A stretch of DNA of 30,046 bases, taken from CAZADA01 sp964636945. GTDB lineage: Bacteria > Pseudomonadota > Alphaproteobacteria > Caulobacterales > Maricaulaceae. Each line of letters starts with the position of its first letter. Within the stretch, counting starts at the first letter, position 1. The stretch lies in assembly GCA_964636945.1 (NCBI GenBank), contig CAZWVH010000034.1:1-30046 (forward strand), written 5' to 3'. Shown here piece after piece: positions 1 through 8,567 of the stretch. The notes beneath the pieces are model-generated. The model ran no database searches, was not told where the DNA came from, and saw nothing but the letters and a program-made list of their open reading frames with translations. Both the position numbers and the translations under genes were made by a program.

Positions 1-812
1 AAGCTGATCCGCTTGAGCAGCGCCATCAACGCGGCCACCGAAGCCCAGGCGGCGAGGAAGGACAGGCCCGCCACCAGCAATCCGTCCATCAGCGTCACGG
101 GAATGCTCACTTCCACGCCATTGACGACACCAGTGGCGTTCGGGCTCTCGCCGAGCGCGAGCTGAAGCAAAGCGTAGAGCCCAACGGCTGCAATCAAAGG
201 CACGCCCACCAGCATGCCGAACCGGGCGGCTTCGTCGCGCGAAAACCCCAACATGCGCGCTGCGGTCATGGCCGCGCCCGAACGGCTGGTCCCCGGGATG
301 AAGGCGAGGGCTTGGAACAGGCCGATAAAAATGGCGTCGCGGAAGGTGAAATCCGGCTCACGCTTGGTCTTGGCGCCAAACACGTCTGCGGCCCAGAGCA
401 CTGCGCCAAAGCCAATGGTGGCGGCCGCAATCACCCGCGGATCGCGCAGGCCTTCCAGGGCGCCGGTGCTTTCCAGGATAAATCCCAATATCAAACCAGG
501 CGGGGTGGCGATGGCGATCAACAGGAGCAGCTTGGCCTCGGGTGTCAGGCGCACGCGCGCGCCGTCAGTGTCCCGGCCGACGATCAAATCCATTACGCCA
601 TGAACTATGCGCGCCACATCGCGCCAAAAATATGCCAACACCGCGCCGAGCGAGCCCAAATGCGCCATGGCGTCAATCAGCGGGCCTTGATCTGGCAGGC
701 CGGTGAGTTCGGGAAAGAGAATGAGGTGCGCGGAGGAGCTGATCGGCAGCCATTCGGTAACGCCCTGGATCAACGCAAGCAGCGCCAGCTGCAGCGGTTC
801 AAGCCGTTCCAT
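1..812 (-). CDS. uppP: Undecaprenyl-diphosphatase UppP/BacA (C-terminus cut by window edge)
   Basis: This integral membrane enzyme dephosphorylates undecaprenyl pyrophosphate so that the lipid carrier can be reused for peptidoglycan and other surface polymers. Read on the minus strand, the protein begins MERLEPLQLALLALIQGVTE and then shows the family motif ending in EWLPISSSAH near residues 20-29. The second signature, PGTSRSG, is encoded at about 277-297. Hydrophobic segments follow one another along the frame. The frame has no stop down to base 1, so about 270 residues are present and only the extreme C-terminus is missing; family members are usually 260-290 residues long. The ATG at 812-810 is preceded by a GGGGAAG ribosome binding site. 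It is divergent from the cation transporter gene at 949. I am sure of the family. Confidence 0.95.
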   Translation of the reverse strand, partial: MERLEPLQLALLALIQGVTEWLPISSSAHLILFPELTGLPDQGPLIDAMAHLGSLGAVLAYFWRDVARIVHGVMDLIVGRDTDGARVRLTPEAKLLLLIAIATPPGLILGFILESTGALEGLRDPRVIAAATIGFGAVLWAADVFGAKTKREPDFTFRDAIFIGLFQALAFIPGTSRSGAAMTAARMLGFSRDEAARFGMLVGVPLIAAVGLYALLQLALGESPNATGVVNGVEVSIPVTLMDGLLVAGLSFLAAWASVAALMALLKRIS

Positions 813-914
813 GCGATCTTCCCCTCATTGCCCCGACCCACTCAGGCGACACTGAACACGAGCGGTCAGCCCATCGCAAGCGCGTGCAGCTGTAATAACG
901 CCGTAGCCTCGCGC

Positions 915-943
915 TTGCCCTGTGGACCGGCCATGGCTAGATG
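915..943 (+). promoter_or_regulatory. Predicted sigma70-type promoter of the cation efflux gene, probably leaderless
   Basis: A -35 box TTGCCC (915-920), a 17-base spacer and a -10 box TAGATG (938-943) end five bases before the ATG at 949. Transcription from this -10 would start at or next to the ATG, which has no convincing Shine-Dalgarno sequence. This is a prediction from box matches and spacing only. Confidence 0.4.
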
Positions 944-948
944 GCGCC

Positions 949-1905
949 ATGCCCCATGACGCCGCCTACACCAGTCCTGGTCGCTTGGAGCCCTCAGCGG
1001 CCGCCGCCATCGCCACCCGCGCGCTATTGGCGTCCATGGCCGTCGCAGCCGGATTGAGTGTGCTCAAATTGGTGGGTTTTGTGGCGTCTGGTTCGGTGGC
1101 GGTTCTCGCTTCGCTTACCGATTCAGCCATGGATTTCGTCGCCTCGGCGCTGACCCTCATGGCCGTACGCTATGCAGCATCCCCAGCCGACAAGGAACAC
1201 CGCTACGGCCATGGCAAGGCGGAGGGTATTGCAGCCATTGGCCAGGCCGGCCTTGTCGCCATGTCAGCCGTTCTTGTCGGCCGTGAAGCAGTGGATCGTG
1301 TGTTTTCACCCGCGCCCCTTACCCATGGCGGGTGGGCCATCGCCATCATGACAGCGTCCATCGTCTTCACAGTACTGCTGATCTTTGTCCAAAACCGCGC
1401 CATTCAGCGAAGCGGATCAATTGCGGTGAAGGGCGATCGGGCCCACTACACTGCGGACCTGGCCTCGAATGTGGCGGTGATTGTCGGCGTGGCCGCATCG
1501 GTGGGCTTAGGTTGGGGCTGGGCGGACCCGGTGGTGGGCTTTGGCGTGGCGGTATGGTTGCTTTGGGGCGCCTGGACAGTGGCTCGTGAGGCCCTGGATC
1601 AAATGATGGACCGCGAGCTCAGCGACATTGAGCGCGAGCGGATCCAGCAAATCGCGCTGAGCGATCCGCGTATTCGCCGCATCAATTCATTGCGCACGCG
1701 ATCTTCCGGTCCGCTTGTGCATATTCAGTTTCATGCCGAGCTTGACCCAACACTGTCGCTTGAACAGGCACACGACATTTTGGTTGAGGCGGAAATTCGA
1801 TTGGTGGACGCCTATCCCGGTGCGGATGTGATTATCCATCCTGATCCTGAGGGCCATCGCGACGACCATGAGTCGCCGTTCTTCGCCGGTCCGTCGGACA
1901 CCTGA
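949..1905 (+). CDS. Cation diffusion facilitator, FieF-like divalent metal efflux pump
   Basis: This is a proton-coupled exporter of divalent metals such as Zn2+, Fe2+ or Cd2+ across the inner membrane. The protein has about six hydrophobic segments in its first 210 residues, then a soluble C-terminal CDF domain of about 85 residues. The metal-site signature is visible as D58-x3-D62 (DSAMD) in the second membrane segment and H166-x3-D170 (HYTAD) in the fifth, matching the DxxxD and HxxxD pairs of E. coli FieF. The C-terminal part contains HIQFHAELD and a histidine-containing end typical of the cytoplasmic metal-sensing domain. The length of 318 residues is normal. An in-frame GTG at 922 would add nine residues, but the ATG at 949 fits the predicted promoter better. 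The exact metal cannot be read from sequence. Confidence 0.92.
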   Translation: MPHDAAYTSPGRLEPSAAAAIATRALLASMAVAAGLSVLKLVGFVASGSVAVLASLTDSAMDFVASALTLMAVRYAASPADKEHRYGHGKAEGIAAIGQAGLVAMSAVLVGREAVDRVFSPAPLTHGGWAIAIMTASIVFTVLLIFVQNRAIQRSGSIAVKGDRAHYTADLASNVAVIVGVAASVGLGWGWADPVVGFGVAVWLLWGAWTVAREALDQMMDRELSDIERERIQQIALSDPRIRRINSLRTRSSGPLVHIQFHAELDPTLSLEQAHDILVEAEIRLVDAYPGADVIIHPDPEGHRDDHESPFFAGPSDT

Positions 1906-1961
1906 CAGGAGCGCCCCGACTCAGCGTACCAGTTCACGCTGGCGCAGTTGTGGAGCCCGTC

Positions 1962-2627
1962 ATGGCCGGTTTGTCTCGCGTTTTACATCATTGGAGCTTG
2001 GATCCGTTTTCACGCCAGGCACGCATTGCGGCTGCGGAAAAGGGCATCAAGCTGCGGCTTCGTGAAGAACGAGCATGGGACGGGCGGCAAGATTTCTTAG
2101 CGCTATCGCCTGAAGGGCGCACGCCGGTTTTGGTGGAGGGTGTGGGGCCGGGACGCACCGTGATTGCCGGTGCGCGGGCTTTGTTGGAGTATTTTGAAGA
2201 AATTGCCCCCGAACCCACCTTATTGCCGGGATCAGCGTCCATGCGAGCTGAAGCGCGTCGCCTCGCAGACTGGTTCGACCGCAAGTATGACGCGGAGGTC
2301 AACGCCACATTGGCGTTTGAGCTGGCGGACAAACGCATGATGGGATTGGGCCAGCCAAGCCGTAAACGCGTGGCTGAAGGACGGGCCAATCTGCAAAATC
2401 ACCTGCATTACATCACCCAGTTGGCTGAAGGGCGCGGGTTTTTGGCGGGCGAGGCATTTTCCATCGCGGATATTGCCGCCGTGGCGCATTTGTCGGGACT
2501 TGAAGCGTTGGGTGCGTTGAACTGGCGTGGCCATGCGGCCGGCGAGCGGTGGTGGCGTTTGGTGACCAGCCGGGAAAGCGTGGCGCCCTTGTTGGAGGAG
2601 ACAGCGCCGGAAACAGTCGCGGCTTAG
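1962..2627 (+). CDS. Glutathione S-transferase family protein
   Basis: A cytosolic GST-fold protein, probably glutathione-dependent in conjugation or reduction chemistry. The N-terminal thioredoxin-like domain (about residues 1-80) contains the SPEGRTPVL stretch with the cis-proline used for glutathione binding. The all-helical C-terminal domain has the FSIADIAAVAHL motif, equivalent to the N-capping box of GST folds. The length of 221 residues is typical. The ATG at 1962 is preferred over an in-frame GTG at 1950. It lies 56 bases after the metal transporter and ends five bases before the end of the convergent MFS gene. The substrate is unknown, and the assignment stops at family level. Confidence 0.85.
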   Translation: MAGLSRVLHHWSLDPFSRQARIAAAEKGIKLRLREERAWDGRQDFLALSPEGRTPVLVEGVGPGRTVIAGARALLEYFEEIAPEPTLLPGSASMRAEARRLADWFDRKYDAEVNATLAFELADKRMMGLGQPSRKRVAEGRANLQNHLHYITQLAEGRGFLAGEAFSIADIAAVAHLSGLEALGALNWRGHAAGERWWRLVTSRESVAPLLEETAPETVAA

Positions 2628-2632
2628 TCAAA

Positions 2633-3892
2633 TCACGACGATATCGCCGCCTGTTCGTTCATCCGGATTTTTTTGAGGCGTGGAGCCATGGCCAATGCTG
2701 CGGCGACAGTCAGCACTGCGGCGGTGAAAAACGCGGCGCCGGGAATGTAAACTGGCGCTGAATCGGCCGAGAAATGGGTGAAGATCTGCGTCATGCTCAG
2801 CGGTCCGATGATCATGGTAATCGCCATGGTCGAAGCAATGGCGCCTTGAAGCTCGCCCTGTGCGTCGCGCGGTAAAGTGGACGATAAGAGCGACTGTATG
2901 GCTGGCATCACAAAGCCGCCCGCTCCGCCAACAACAATGAATGGCAAAATCATCCAGCCAGGATTGGCGAGACCATAACCGACGAACGAGATCGTAATCG
3001 CGGCGAGACCGACATACATCGCGCGGATTTCGCCGAACCTACGAACTGCTCGGCCAGTGAGGCCTGCTTGGAAGGCGGCAAAGACCACGCCGACAAAGGC
3101 TAACGCCAATCCATTGATAAACGGCGTCCAACCATAGCGATGCTCGGCATAATAGGTCCATGTCGCCGGCAGCGCAGCGTGACCCACTTGCATCAGGAAA
3201 AAGCCGCTCAGCAACGCAATGGCGATGGGATAACGCCGCATTTGGAACAGGCTGCCCACGGGGTTGGCGCGGCGCAACTCAAACGGGCGCCGCTCGTCTT
3301 TGGGCAAAGTTTCAGGCAAAAAGAAATAGGCGAACACCATATTCACGGCCGCCAACGCTGAGGCGGCAAGGAAAGACAATCGGGCTCCGGAAATGCCCAT
3401 CGCACTGTCCAACTCGCCCAGCGCGCCGCCAATCGCCGGTCCCACAATAAATCCGAGACCGAAAGCCGCGCCGAGCATACCGAATCGGGCGGCCTTTTCG
3501 TTGGGTTCGGAAATATCGCTGATCGCGGCGCTCGCGGTGGCGTAAGTGGCCGCAAACCCACCCGAGACCGCCCGGCCGATGAACAATATCCATAGCGTGG
3601 GCGCAAACGCCATAATGGCGTAGTCGATGGAGTATCCGCCCAAGGATATGAGAAAAACCGGCCGGCGCCCAAAACGGTCCGACAGATTGCCCAGCACCGG
3701 CGACATCACGAACTGCACCGCCGCAAACACAAACATCAGAAATCCGCCCCAACGCGCCGCTTCAGCGGGACCCAGGCCGGTCAATTCATTCAACAATTTG
3801 GGCATCACCGGAATGATGATGCCGATGCCCAGCATCTCGATGAACACGGTGAGCCAAATGAACAAAAACGCGGTCTTGGCGCTGGGCTGCAT
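2633..3892 (-). CDS. MFS drug:H+ antiporter, TetA/DHA1-like
   Basis: A 12-helix major facilitator exporter of the DHA1 family, likely moving a small molecule out of the cell in exchange for protons. Motif A is seen as GNLSDRFGRRPV after the second helix and motif C as FGLGFIVGPAIGG in the fifth, both hallmarks of drug:H+ antiporters. The N-terminus (FIEMLGIGIIIPVMPKL) closely resembles TetA-type tetracycline exporters. The length of 419 residues is standard. The start at 3892 has a GGAG a few bases upstream on the minus strand. Chromosomal TetA-like proteins of this type are common in alphaproteobacteria, so the similarity does not show tetracycline resistance. It is divergent from queG. Confidence 0.9.
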   Translation of the reverse strand: MQPSAKTAFLFIWLTVFIEMLGIGIIIPVMPKLLNELTGLGPAEAARWGGFLMFVFAAVQFVMSPVLGNLSDRFGRRPVFLISLGGYSIDYAIMAFAPTLWILFIGRAVSGGFAATYATASAAISDISEPNEKAARFGMLGAAFGLGFIVGPAIGGALGELDSAMGISGARLSFLAASALAAVNMVFAYFFLPETLPKDERRPFELRRANPVGSLFQMRRYPIAIALLSGFFLMQVGHAALPATWTYYAEHRYGWTPFINGLALAFVGVVFAAFQAGLTGRAVRRFGEIRAMYVGLAAITISFVGYGLANPGWMILPFIVVGGAGGFVMPAIQSLLSSTLPRDAQGELQGAIASTMAITMIIGPLSMTQIFTHFSADSAPVYIPGAAFFTAAVLTVAAALAMAPRLKKIRMNEQAAISS

Positions 3893-4014
3893 GGGGGTCT
3901 CCGACAGGGGGACGGTCCCTTACCACGTCTGAGCGTTCAGCGCGCTTATGAATATGCGCGATTGCAGATTGATCGGGCATGTGCCTTTGGACGCCAAGCG
4001 CGTAACATGGCGGC

Positions 4015-5160
4015 ATGGATGTCACGCACCTGGCCCAAGGCCTCAACCTTTCTGTGATAGGCGTCTCGCGTGTCGATGGCGACAATGCCCATTGGCCCGC
4101 CGAGGCGCGCTTGCGCCAATTCATCGCCGAGGGACGGCATGGCGATATGGACTGGATGGAGTTGCACCTCGAGCGCCGGGCTCATCCAAGAATGCTGTGG
4201 CCACAGGCCAAGAGCGCCATTGTGGCGGGGTTGAGCTATGCCCCTGATCACGATCCGCTGGAGCATCTCGAACACACCGATCGCGGTGCGATTTCGGTCT
4301 ATGCGCACGGCAAGGACTATCATGATCTGTTCAAAAAGCGGTTGAAACGATTGGCCACTCGGCTTGCAGATCACTCAGGCGAGGACGTGAAGGTATTCGT
4401 GGACACGGCCCCGCTGATGGAAAAACCGTTGGCCGCGCTTGCAGGCGTGGGGTGGCAGGGCAAGCATACTAATTTGGTCTCGCGCAACTATGGATCCTGG
4501 TTGTTCTTGGGTGTGATTTTGACAACGGCCGAGTTGGAGCCAGACCAGCCAGAAGACGATCATTGCGGGTCGTGCCGGCGGTGCTTGGATGTGTGCCCGA
4601 CCAATGCGTTTCCTGCGCCCTATCAACTCGATGCCCGCCGGTGCCTGGCTTATTTGAGCATCGAACACAAAGGCCCGATCCCGCTTGAGTTCCGCAAACC
4701 CATGGGCAATCGGATCTATGGCTGCGATGACTGTTTGGCCGTGTGTCCGTGGAATAAGTTTGCCGAGGCGACCGCGGAGGCCGCGTTTCAACCGCGTGCG
4801 ACGGCGGCTCTGCCCGAGCTCGCTGAACTTGTCGCACTGGATGATCAAACCTTTCGCTCGCGGTTTGCCGGCTCGCCGATCAAGCGGACCGGCAGGGATC
4901 GATTTGTGCGCAATGTCTTGATTGCGATCGGAAATTCGGCCGACCAAACGCTTTTGCCCCATGCCGAGAGGCTGCTCGATGATCACAACGACCTTGTGCG
5001 CGGCGCAGCCATTTGGGCGGTTTGCCAGCTTGCATCTGAGAACTGTTTCGCCAATCACTATCACGCGCGTCGATCAACTGAGCGCGTGCAACATGTACAA
5101 GCGGAGTGGGACCAGGCATGGGCGCAGTTGTCGCGAAGCCAAACCGACGTCTTGCGTTGA
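4015..5160 (+). CDS. queG: Epoxyqueuosine reductase QueG
   Basis: QueG carries out the last step of queuosine synthesis, reducing epoxyqueuosine at the wobble position of tRNAs with GUN anticodons, using cobalamin and two [4Fe-4S] clusters. Both ferredoxin-like cysteine sets are present: C184, C187, C190 and C194 (HCGSCRRCLDVCPTNAF) and C237, C240 and C244 (YGCDDCLAVCPWNKFA). The region GVGWQGKHTNLVSRNYGSW matches the conserved core of the family. The C-terminus (about 310-360) has a HEAT-like helical repeat, as in other QueG proteins. The length of 381 residues is normal. There is no clear ribosome binding site, but a -10-like TAACAT at 4003-4008 ends six bases before the ATG, suggesting a leaderless message. 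Its 3' end overlaps mtgA. Confidence 0.95.
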   Translation: MDVTHLAQGLNLSVIGVSRVDGDNAHWPAEARLRQFIAEGRHGDMDWMELHLERRAHPRMLWPQAKSAIVAGLSYAPDHDPLEHLEHTDRGAISVYAHGKDYHDLFKKRLKRLATRLADHSGEDVKVFVDTAPLMEKPLAALAGVGWQGKHTNLVSRNYGSWLFLGVILTTAELEPDQPEDDHCGSCRRCLDVCPTNAFPAPYQLDARRCLAYLSIEHKGPIPLEFRKPMGNRIYGCDDCLAVCPWNKFAEATAEAAFQPRATAALPELAELVALDDQTFRSRFAGSPIKRTGRDRFVRNVLIAIGNSADQTLLPHAERLLDDHNDLVRGAAIWAVCQLASENCFANHYHARRSTERVQHVQAEWDQAWAQLSRSQTDVLR

Positions 5161-5870
5161 AACGGTTGCGTCGTCGCCGCATGGCCAAGGTCGTCGGCGG
5201 CCTCGCTATGCTCTGCGTTTATGGTGTGCTGCTATCCATTGTCTGGGCGGCGGCTTACGCCATTGTGCGGCCGCCCATGTCCACATTGGCGTTCATGCGC
5301 GCCCTTGAAGGCCAACAGGTGCGCGCCGAATGGCGGCCTTTGGAAGACATATCGCCCCACCTGATTTATGCGGTGGTGGCCTCAGAGGATTCCTTGTTCT
5401 GCAGCCATAACGGCTTTGATCTCGATGCGCTGAAATTGGCGATTTCCGATGCGCGCAATGGCAAATCATTGCGCGGGGCCTCCACCATTTCTCAGCAGAC
5501 CGCAAAGAACGCGTTTTTGTGGAATGGCGGGGGATATGTCCGCAAGGCCGGCGAGGCATGGTTCACGGTGTGGGTGGAGTTTTTCTGGTCCAAGCGGCGG
5601 ATCCTCGAAATCTATCTCAATTTGGCCGAATGGGGCGACGGGCTGTTCGGCGCCGAGGCGGCGGCTCAAGCCCGGTTCGGCAAGTCAGCCGCTGATCTGA
5701 CGCCTAGAGAGGCGGCGCTATTGGCTGTGGTTCTGCCTAATCCCAACACATGGCGATTGGACCCGCCGGGCGACTATGTCCGTCAACGCGCGGGCGTGAT
5801 CCAGCAACGCATGCGCGTTGTGGCCAATGATGGCTTGGCAGGGTGTGTGCTTGATCCGCGTTCGACTTAG
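5118..5870 (+). CDS. mtgA: Monofunctional peptidoglycan glycosyltransferase MtgA
   Basis: A GT51 enzyme that polymerises lipid II into glycan strands at the periplasmic face of the inner membrane. A basic N-terminus is followed by a single membrane anchor at about residues 24-50 and then the GT51 domain. Catalytic motifs visible are the ASED-x-x-F-x-x-HNGFD block with the putative catalytic Glu90, then GASTISQQTAKN, KRRILEIYLNLAEWG and a TPREAALLAVVLPNP segment. There is no transpeptidase domain, so it is monofunctional. The length is 250 residues. I chose the ATG at 5118, inside the end of queG, with a GGAG-containing stretch upstream; a GTG at 5106 and an ATG at 5181 are alternatives. The stop overlaps the stop of the convergent DUF3667 gene. 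Translation is probably coupled to queG. Confidence 0.93.
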   Translation: MGAVVAKPNRRLALKRLRRRRMAKVVGGLAMLCVYGVLLSIVWAAAYAIVRPPMSTLAFMRALEGQQVRAEWRPLEDISPHLIYAVVASEDSLFCSHNGFDLDALKLAISDARNGKSLRGASTISQQTAKNAFLWNGGGYVRKAGEAWFTVWVEFFWSKRRILEIYLNLAEWGDGLFGAEAAAQARFGKSAADLTPREAALLAVVLPNPNTWRLDPPGDYVRQRAGVIQQRMRVVANDGLAGCVLDPRST

Positions 5871-6928
5871 GCCGCGAGTGACAGCGCAACGTGGATTAGG
5901 GCGGCCAGCAACACCAACGCCCACACGGTCAAGTAAAGCAATCCTAGAATGATGAGCCGTAATGACGTGGTAAACCGTCCCGACGCATAGAACTGGCGCA
6001 TGGCGTGGATGATGTAAAAAGGCGCGGCAATGAAGAACAGCGCTACGACAAACCCTCCATAGGGAATGGCGGTGAACAATGATCCCAGCGCGGTGAAGGT
6101 TGCCAGGCCGGAATGCAAGTATAACGAGAAGATCACATGCTCAGACAGGTAACGGCCCCAGAACAATAGAGCAGACAGGGGCGCCATTAAAAACGCCATG
6201 ATGGCGAAAGACCTGGGAAACCACGGAGCAAAACGATCAACGAACCGCTCGGGCTCCGTCTCTATTGCGGCAATGACGTTCTTCAGTTGGGGTTCGAGTC
6301 GTTCCACCCAGGGCGGGGCGTCTTCGAAGTCAACATCAGACGCCCGCGTTGACGAGAAGTCATGTCCAAGCACCGAACTGGCCGTTTCGGCCAGCGCTTC
6401 ACGGGCGGCGTTTACGCGTTCAAGCTGTTCGCCGTCCACTTGACCCGCCAGCCTCGCCAATCGAGCATCAGCGCGCTGAAACGCGCTTTTAAGGGAGGTG
6501 GCGAACTCAATTTCGGTCGTGTTGGTCTGATCGTCTTCGCTGAACACAGTGCTGTTGAGGAATGCGCTGATCCCACCAGCAATAAGCACGGCAAGCAGGG
6601 CGAAAACGAAGGTTCGCGTGGGCGGGGTAAACCGCACACGTTGGCCACTGACATAATCCAATGCGAGTTTGCCTGGCCGAAGCGCCAACCACTTCAGCGT
6701 GCGCAGCCAACGTGCGTCAATGGCGAAGAAATCGCTGAGCCCATCGAAAATGAGCGCGACAAACGGGCGGCGCACGTCCGAGGCGCGTTGTCCGCATTCA
6801 GGGCAAAAGGCGCCGGTAAAACTGCGCCCGCAATTGGCGCATTCATGGGCGCCGCGGTCGCGCGCAATGCTATTGCCCGCTAGCAATGCGGAGGCCATGA
6901 TGGCTTCGTCAGACGCCGCAGTCGTCAT
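5867..6928 (-). CDS. DUF3667-type membrane protein with N-terminal zinc ribbon
   Basis: A protein of unknown function. It starts with a zinc-ribbon: C30-x2-C33 and C42-x2-C45 (CANCG and CPECG). The following stretch (SDFFAIDARWLRTL, then LRPGKLALDYVSGQRVRFTPP) is the pattern I associate with DUF3667. Several hydrophobic segments follow: one at about 125-145, and several more in the C-terminal 130 residues. Between them lies an acidic soluble region of about 110 residues. The ATG at 6928 has a GGGGAG site five bases upstream. It lies 24 bases after the TPR gene on the same strand, so the two are likely cotranscribed. The gene tail overlaps the mtgA stop by four bases. The family name is from memory of the motif. 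Confidence 0.75.
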   Translation of the reverse strand: MTTAASDEAIMASALLAGNSIARDRGAHECANCGRSFTGAFCPECGQRASDVRRPFVALIFDGLSDFFAIDARWLRTLKWLALRPGKLALDYVSGQRVRFTPPTRTFVFALLAVLIAGGISAFLNSTVFSEDDQTNTTEIEFATSLKSAFQRADARLARLAGQVDGEQLERVNAAREALAETASSVLGHDFSSTRASDVDFEDAPPWVERLEPQLKNVIAAIETEPERFVDRFAPWFPRSFAIMAFLMAPLSALLFWGRYLSEHVIFSLYLHSGLATFTALGSLFTAIPYGGFVVALFFIAAPFYIIHAMRQFYASGRFTTSLRLIILGLLYLTVWALVLLAALIHVALSLAA

Positions 6929-6952
6929 GGTCGCTCCCCACGCTACATGACG

Positions 6953-7609
6953 TTAAAGTCCCAGTTCTTGACGTACTCTACCGCGAATCAGCAAGGTCTC
7001 AATATCCTCAGGGTCGATTTTTAGGGCGCGTTCAACGTCAGAACGCGCCTCTTCAAACCGACCCAGCTCAATCCAGGCCTGAGCGCGCAGGCGCAACGCC
7101 AACAAATCGTCTGGCCGTTCAGAAAGCGAGAGCGAGAGGTCTTCAGCGGCGCGTTCAAAGTCTCCCAACACGGCAAGCGCTAAAGCCCGATCAATGAGCA
7201 AATCTGGCGAATCGGGGCGAAAGATGAGCGCCGAATCCAGCACGCGAATGGCGTCTTCGGGCTGTTCGGCCGCCATCCAGGCCGCAGCCGCCTGAGCCAG
7301 CAACTCGGCGCGCACATCATCGGCGATGGGATCGGGTGTGATTGCGGCTTCCTCGAGCCGGCCCGCGCCCTCTTTTGAATGTCCAAGTGCGACGAGAGCG
7401 GCGGCGGAACAATGCATTGCCGGCATGCCGCCGGATTCATACTGCCAGGTGAGCGCCATTTCATAGGCGGCGTCCGGTTCGTTTTGGACGGCTGTGAGGC
7501 AATCCCTATATCGCTTTGTATCTTCGTCGTCCCAGTTCACGATGATGTCTTGCGCGCTGGCGGCGCCGCCCGCCGCAATCAGCGCAACAATGGTGGCGGA
7601 AAAACGCAT
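6953..7609 (-). CDS. Secreted tetratricopeptide-repeat protein
   Basis: The protein begins with a typical signal peptide (MRFSATIVALIAAGGAASAQ), so it is probably periplasmic. After about 70 residues with two cysteines (one in DCLTAVQ, one in MHCSAAALV), there are about three tetratricopeptide repeats at roughly residues 105-215. They are recognisable from AIRVLDSALIFRPDSPD, AAEDLSLSLSERPDD and ARSDVERALKIDPED. TPR proteins act as scaffolds for protein-protein contacts; the partner is unknown. The length is 218 residues. It probably heads a two-gene unit with the DUF3667 protein downstream, which suggests a shared envelope role, but that is inference. Confidence 0.8.
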   Translation of the reverse strand: MRFSATIVALIAAGGAASAQDIIVNWDDEDTKRYRDCLTAVQNEPDAAYEMALTWQYESGGMPAMHCSAAALVALGHSKEGAGRLEEAAITPDPIADDVRAELLAQAAAAWMAAEQPEDAIRVLDSALIFRPDSPDLLIDRALALAVLGDFERAAEDLSLSLSERPDDLLALRLRAQAWIELGRFEEARSDVERALKIDPEDIETLLIRGRVRQELGL

Positions 7610-7688
7610 TCTTGGTCACCAGTCTGATTGAATTATGAGCAGACGCTAGTCCCTGCCGATCGCCTAATCAACGATGAGGAGCAATCCC

Positions 7689-8567
7689 ATGCATCTTGTG
7701 TGTCTCGGTTATGGCTATGTGGCGCAGGCGTTTACAGGCATTGCGGGTGCTGCAACTCTCACGGCCACGGGCCGATCGGTCGAGAAAACCCGCGAGAAGT
7801 TGGGAGGCGAACCGGCACACGTCGTGGCGTTCGATGGCAAAGCTGCGTCAAACGAATTGATTGATTTATTGCAAACCGCCAGTCACGTGCTGGTGTCAAT
7901 CCCGCCAGATCAGCAAGGCTGCCCAGCCTGGCGTGCTTTGGGCGACCATCTGGGTAAAAGTGAATCGCTTCAATGGCTTGGTTATCTGTCCGCCACCAGC
8001 GTTTACGGCGATCGACAAGGGGGCTGGTGTTTTGAATGGGACAGCCCGGCGCCGACCCGTCCGCGTGGTGAGGCGCGCGCTCTGGCTGAACGACAATGGC
8101 TGGACGCCATGTCTATGGCGCACATTTTTCGCCTGCCGGGCATTTATGGACCGGGGCGATCGCCGTTGGAGCGGGTAAGAAGCGGGTCGCAACACCGTTG
8201 GGACAAGCCCGGTCATGTGTTTAACCGCATACATGTGGACGATATCGCCACAGCATTGCTGGGCTCGGTGGTGCGACCAAGCGCGGGACCGATTTTTAAT
8301 GTCTCTGATGACCAACCCGTTGCGCAATCTGATGTGGTTGCCGAAGCGCATCGTGTGTTGGGTCTGTCCCCGCCGCCCCTAGAACGCTTCGACCCCACTG
8401 CGCTTTCAGACATGGCGCAAGAGTTTTGGAGCGAGAACAAGCGCGTGTCGAATGCCCTTGCAAAGGCGGCATTGGGCTGGCGGCTGGCCTATCCCACCTA
8501 CCGCGAAGGGCTAGCGGCGTGCGCGGCGGCCATGGTGAATCAGGACGACGCCAACTGGCGACAGTGA
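7689..8567 (+). CDS. NAD(P)-binding epimerase-like protein (YeeZ-like extended SDR)
   Basis: A soluble Rossmann-fold protein of the atypical extended short-chain dehydrogenase group. A glycine-rich nucleotide motif is at the N-terminus (CLGYGYVAQAF). LSATSVYGDRQG gives the active-site-like S-x-x-x-Y-G region near residues 103-114, and FRLPGIYGPGRSPL and FNRIHVDDIATAL are conserved in this group. Similarity to E. coli YeeZ is by motif only, and the substrate is unknown. The ATG at 7689 was chosen because GAGGAG at 7676-7681 lies seven bases upstream; the earlier in-frame ATG at 7674 overlaps that site. The length is 292 residues. The 3' end overlaps the convergent hydrolase gene by 28 bases. 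Confidence 0.8.
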   Translation: MHLVCLGYGYVAQAFTGIAGAATLTATGRSVEKTREKLGGEPAHVVAFDGKAASNELIDLLQTASHVLVSIPPDQQGCPAWRALGDHLGKSESLQWLGYLSATSVYGDRQGGWCFEWDSPAPTRPRGEARALAERQWLDAMSMAHIFRLPGIYGPGRSPLERVRSGSQHRWDKPGHVFNRIHVDDIATALLGSVVRPSAGPIFNVSDDQPVAQSDVVAEAHRVLGLSPPPLERFDPTALSDMAQEFWSENKRVSNALAKAALGWRLAYPTYREGLAACAAAMVNQDDANWRQ

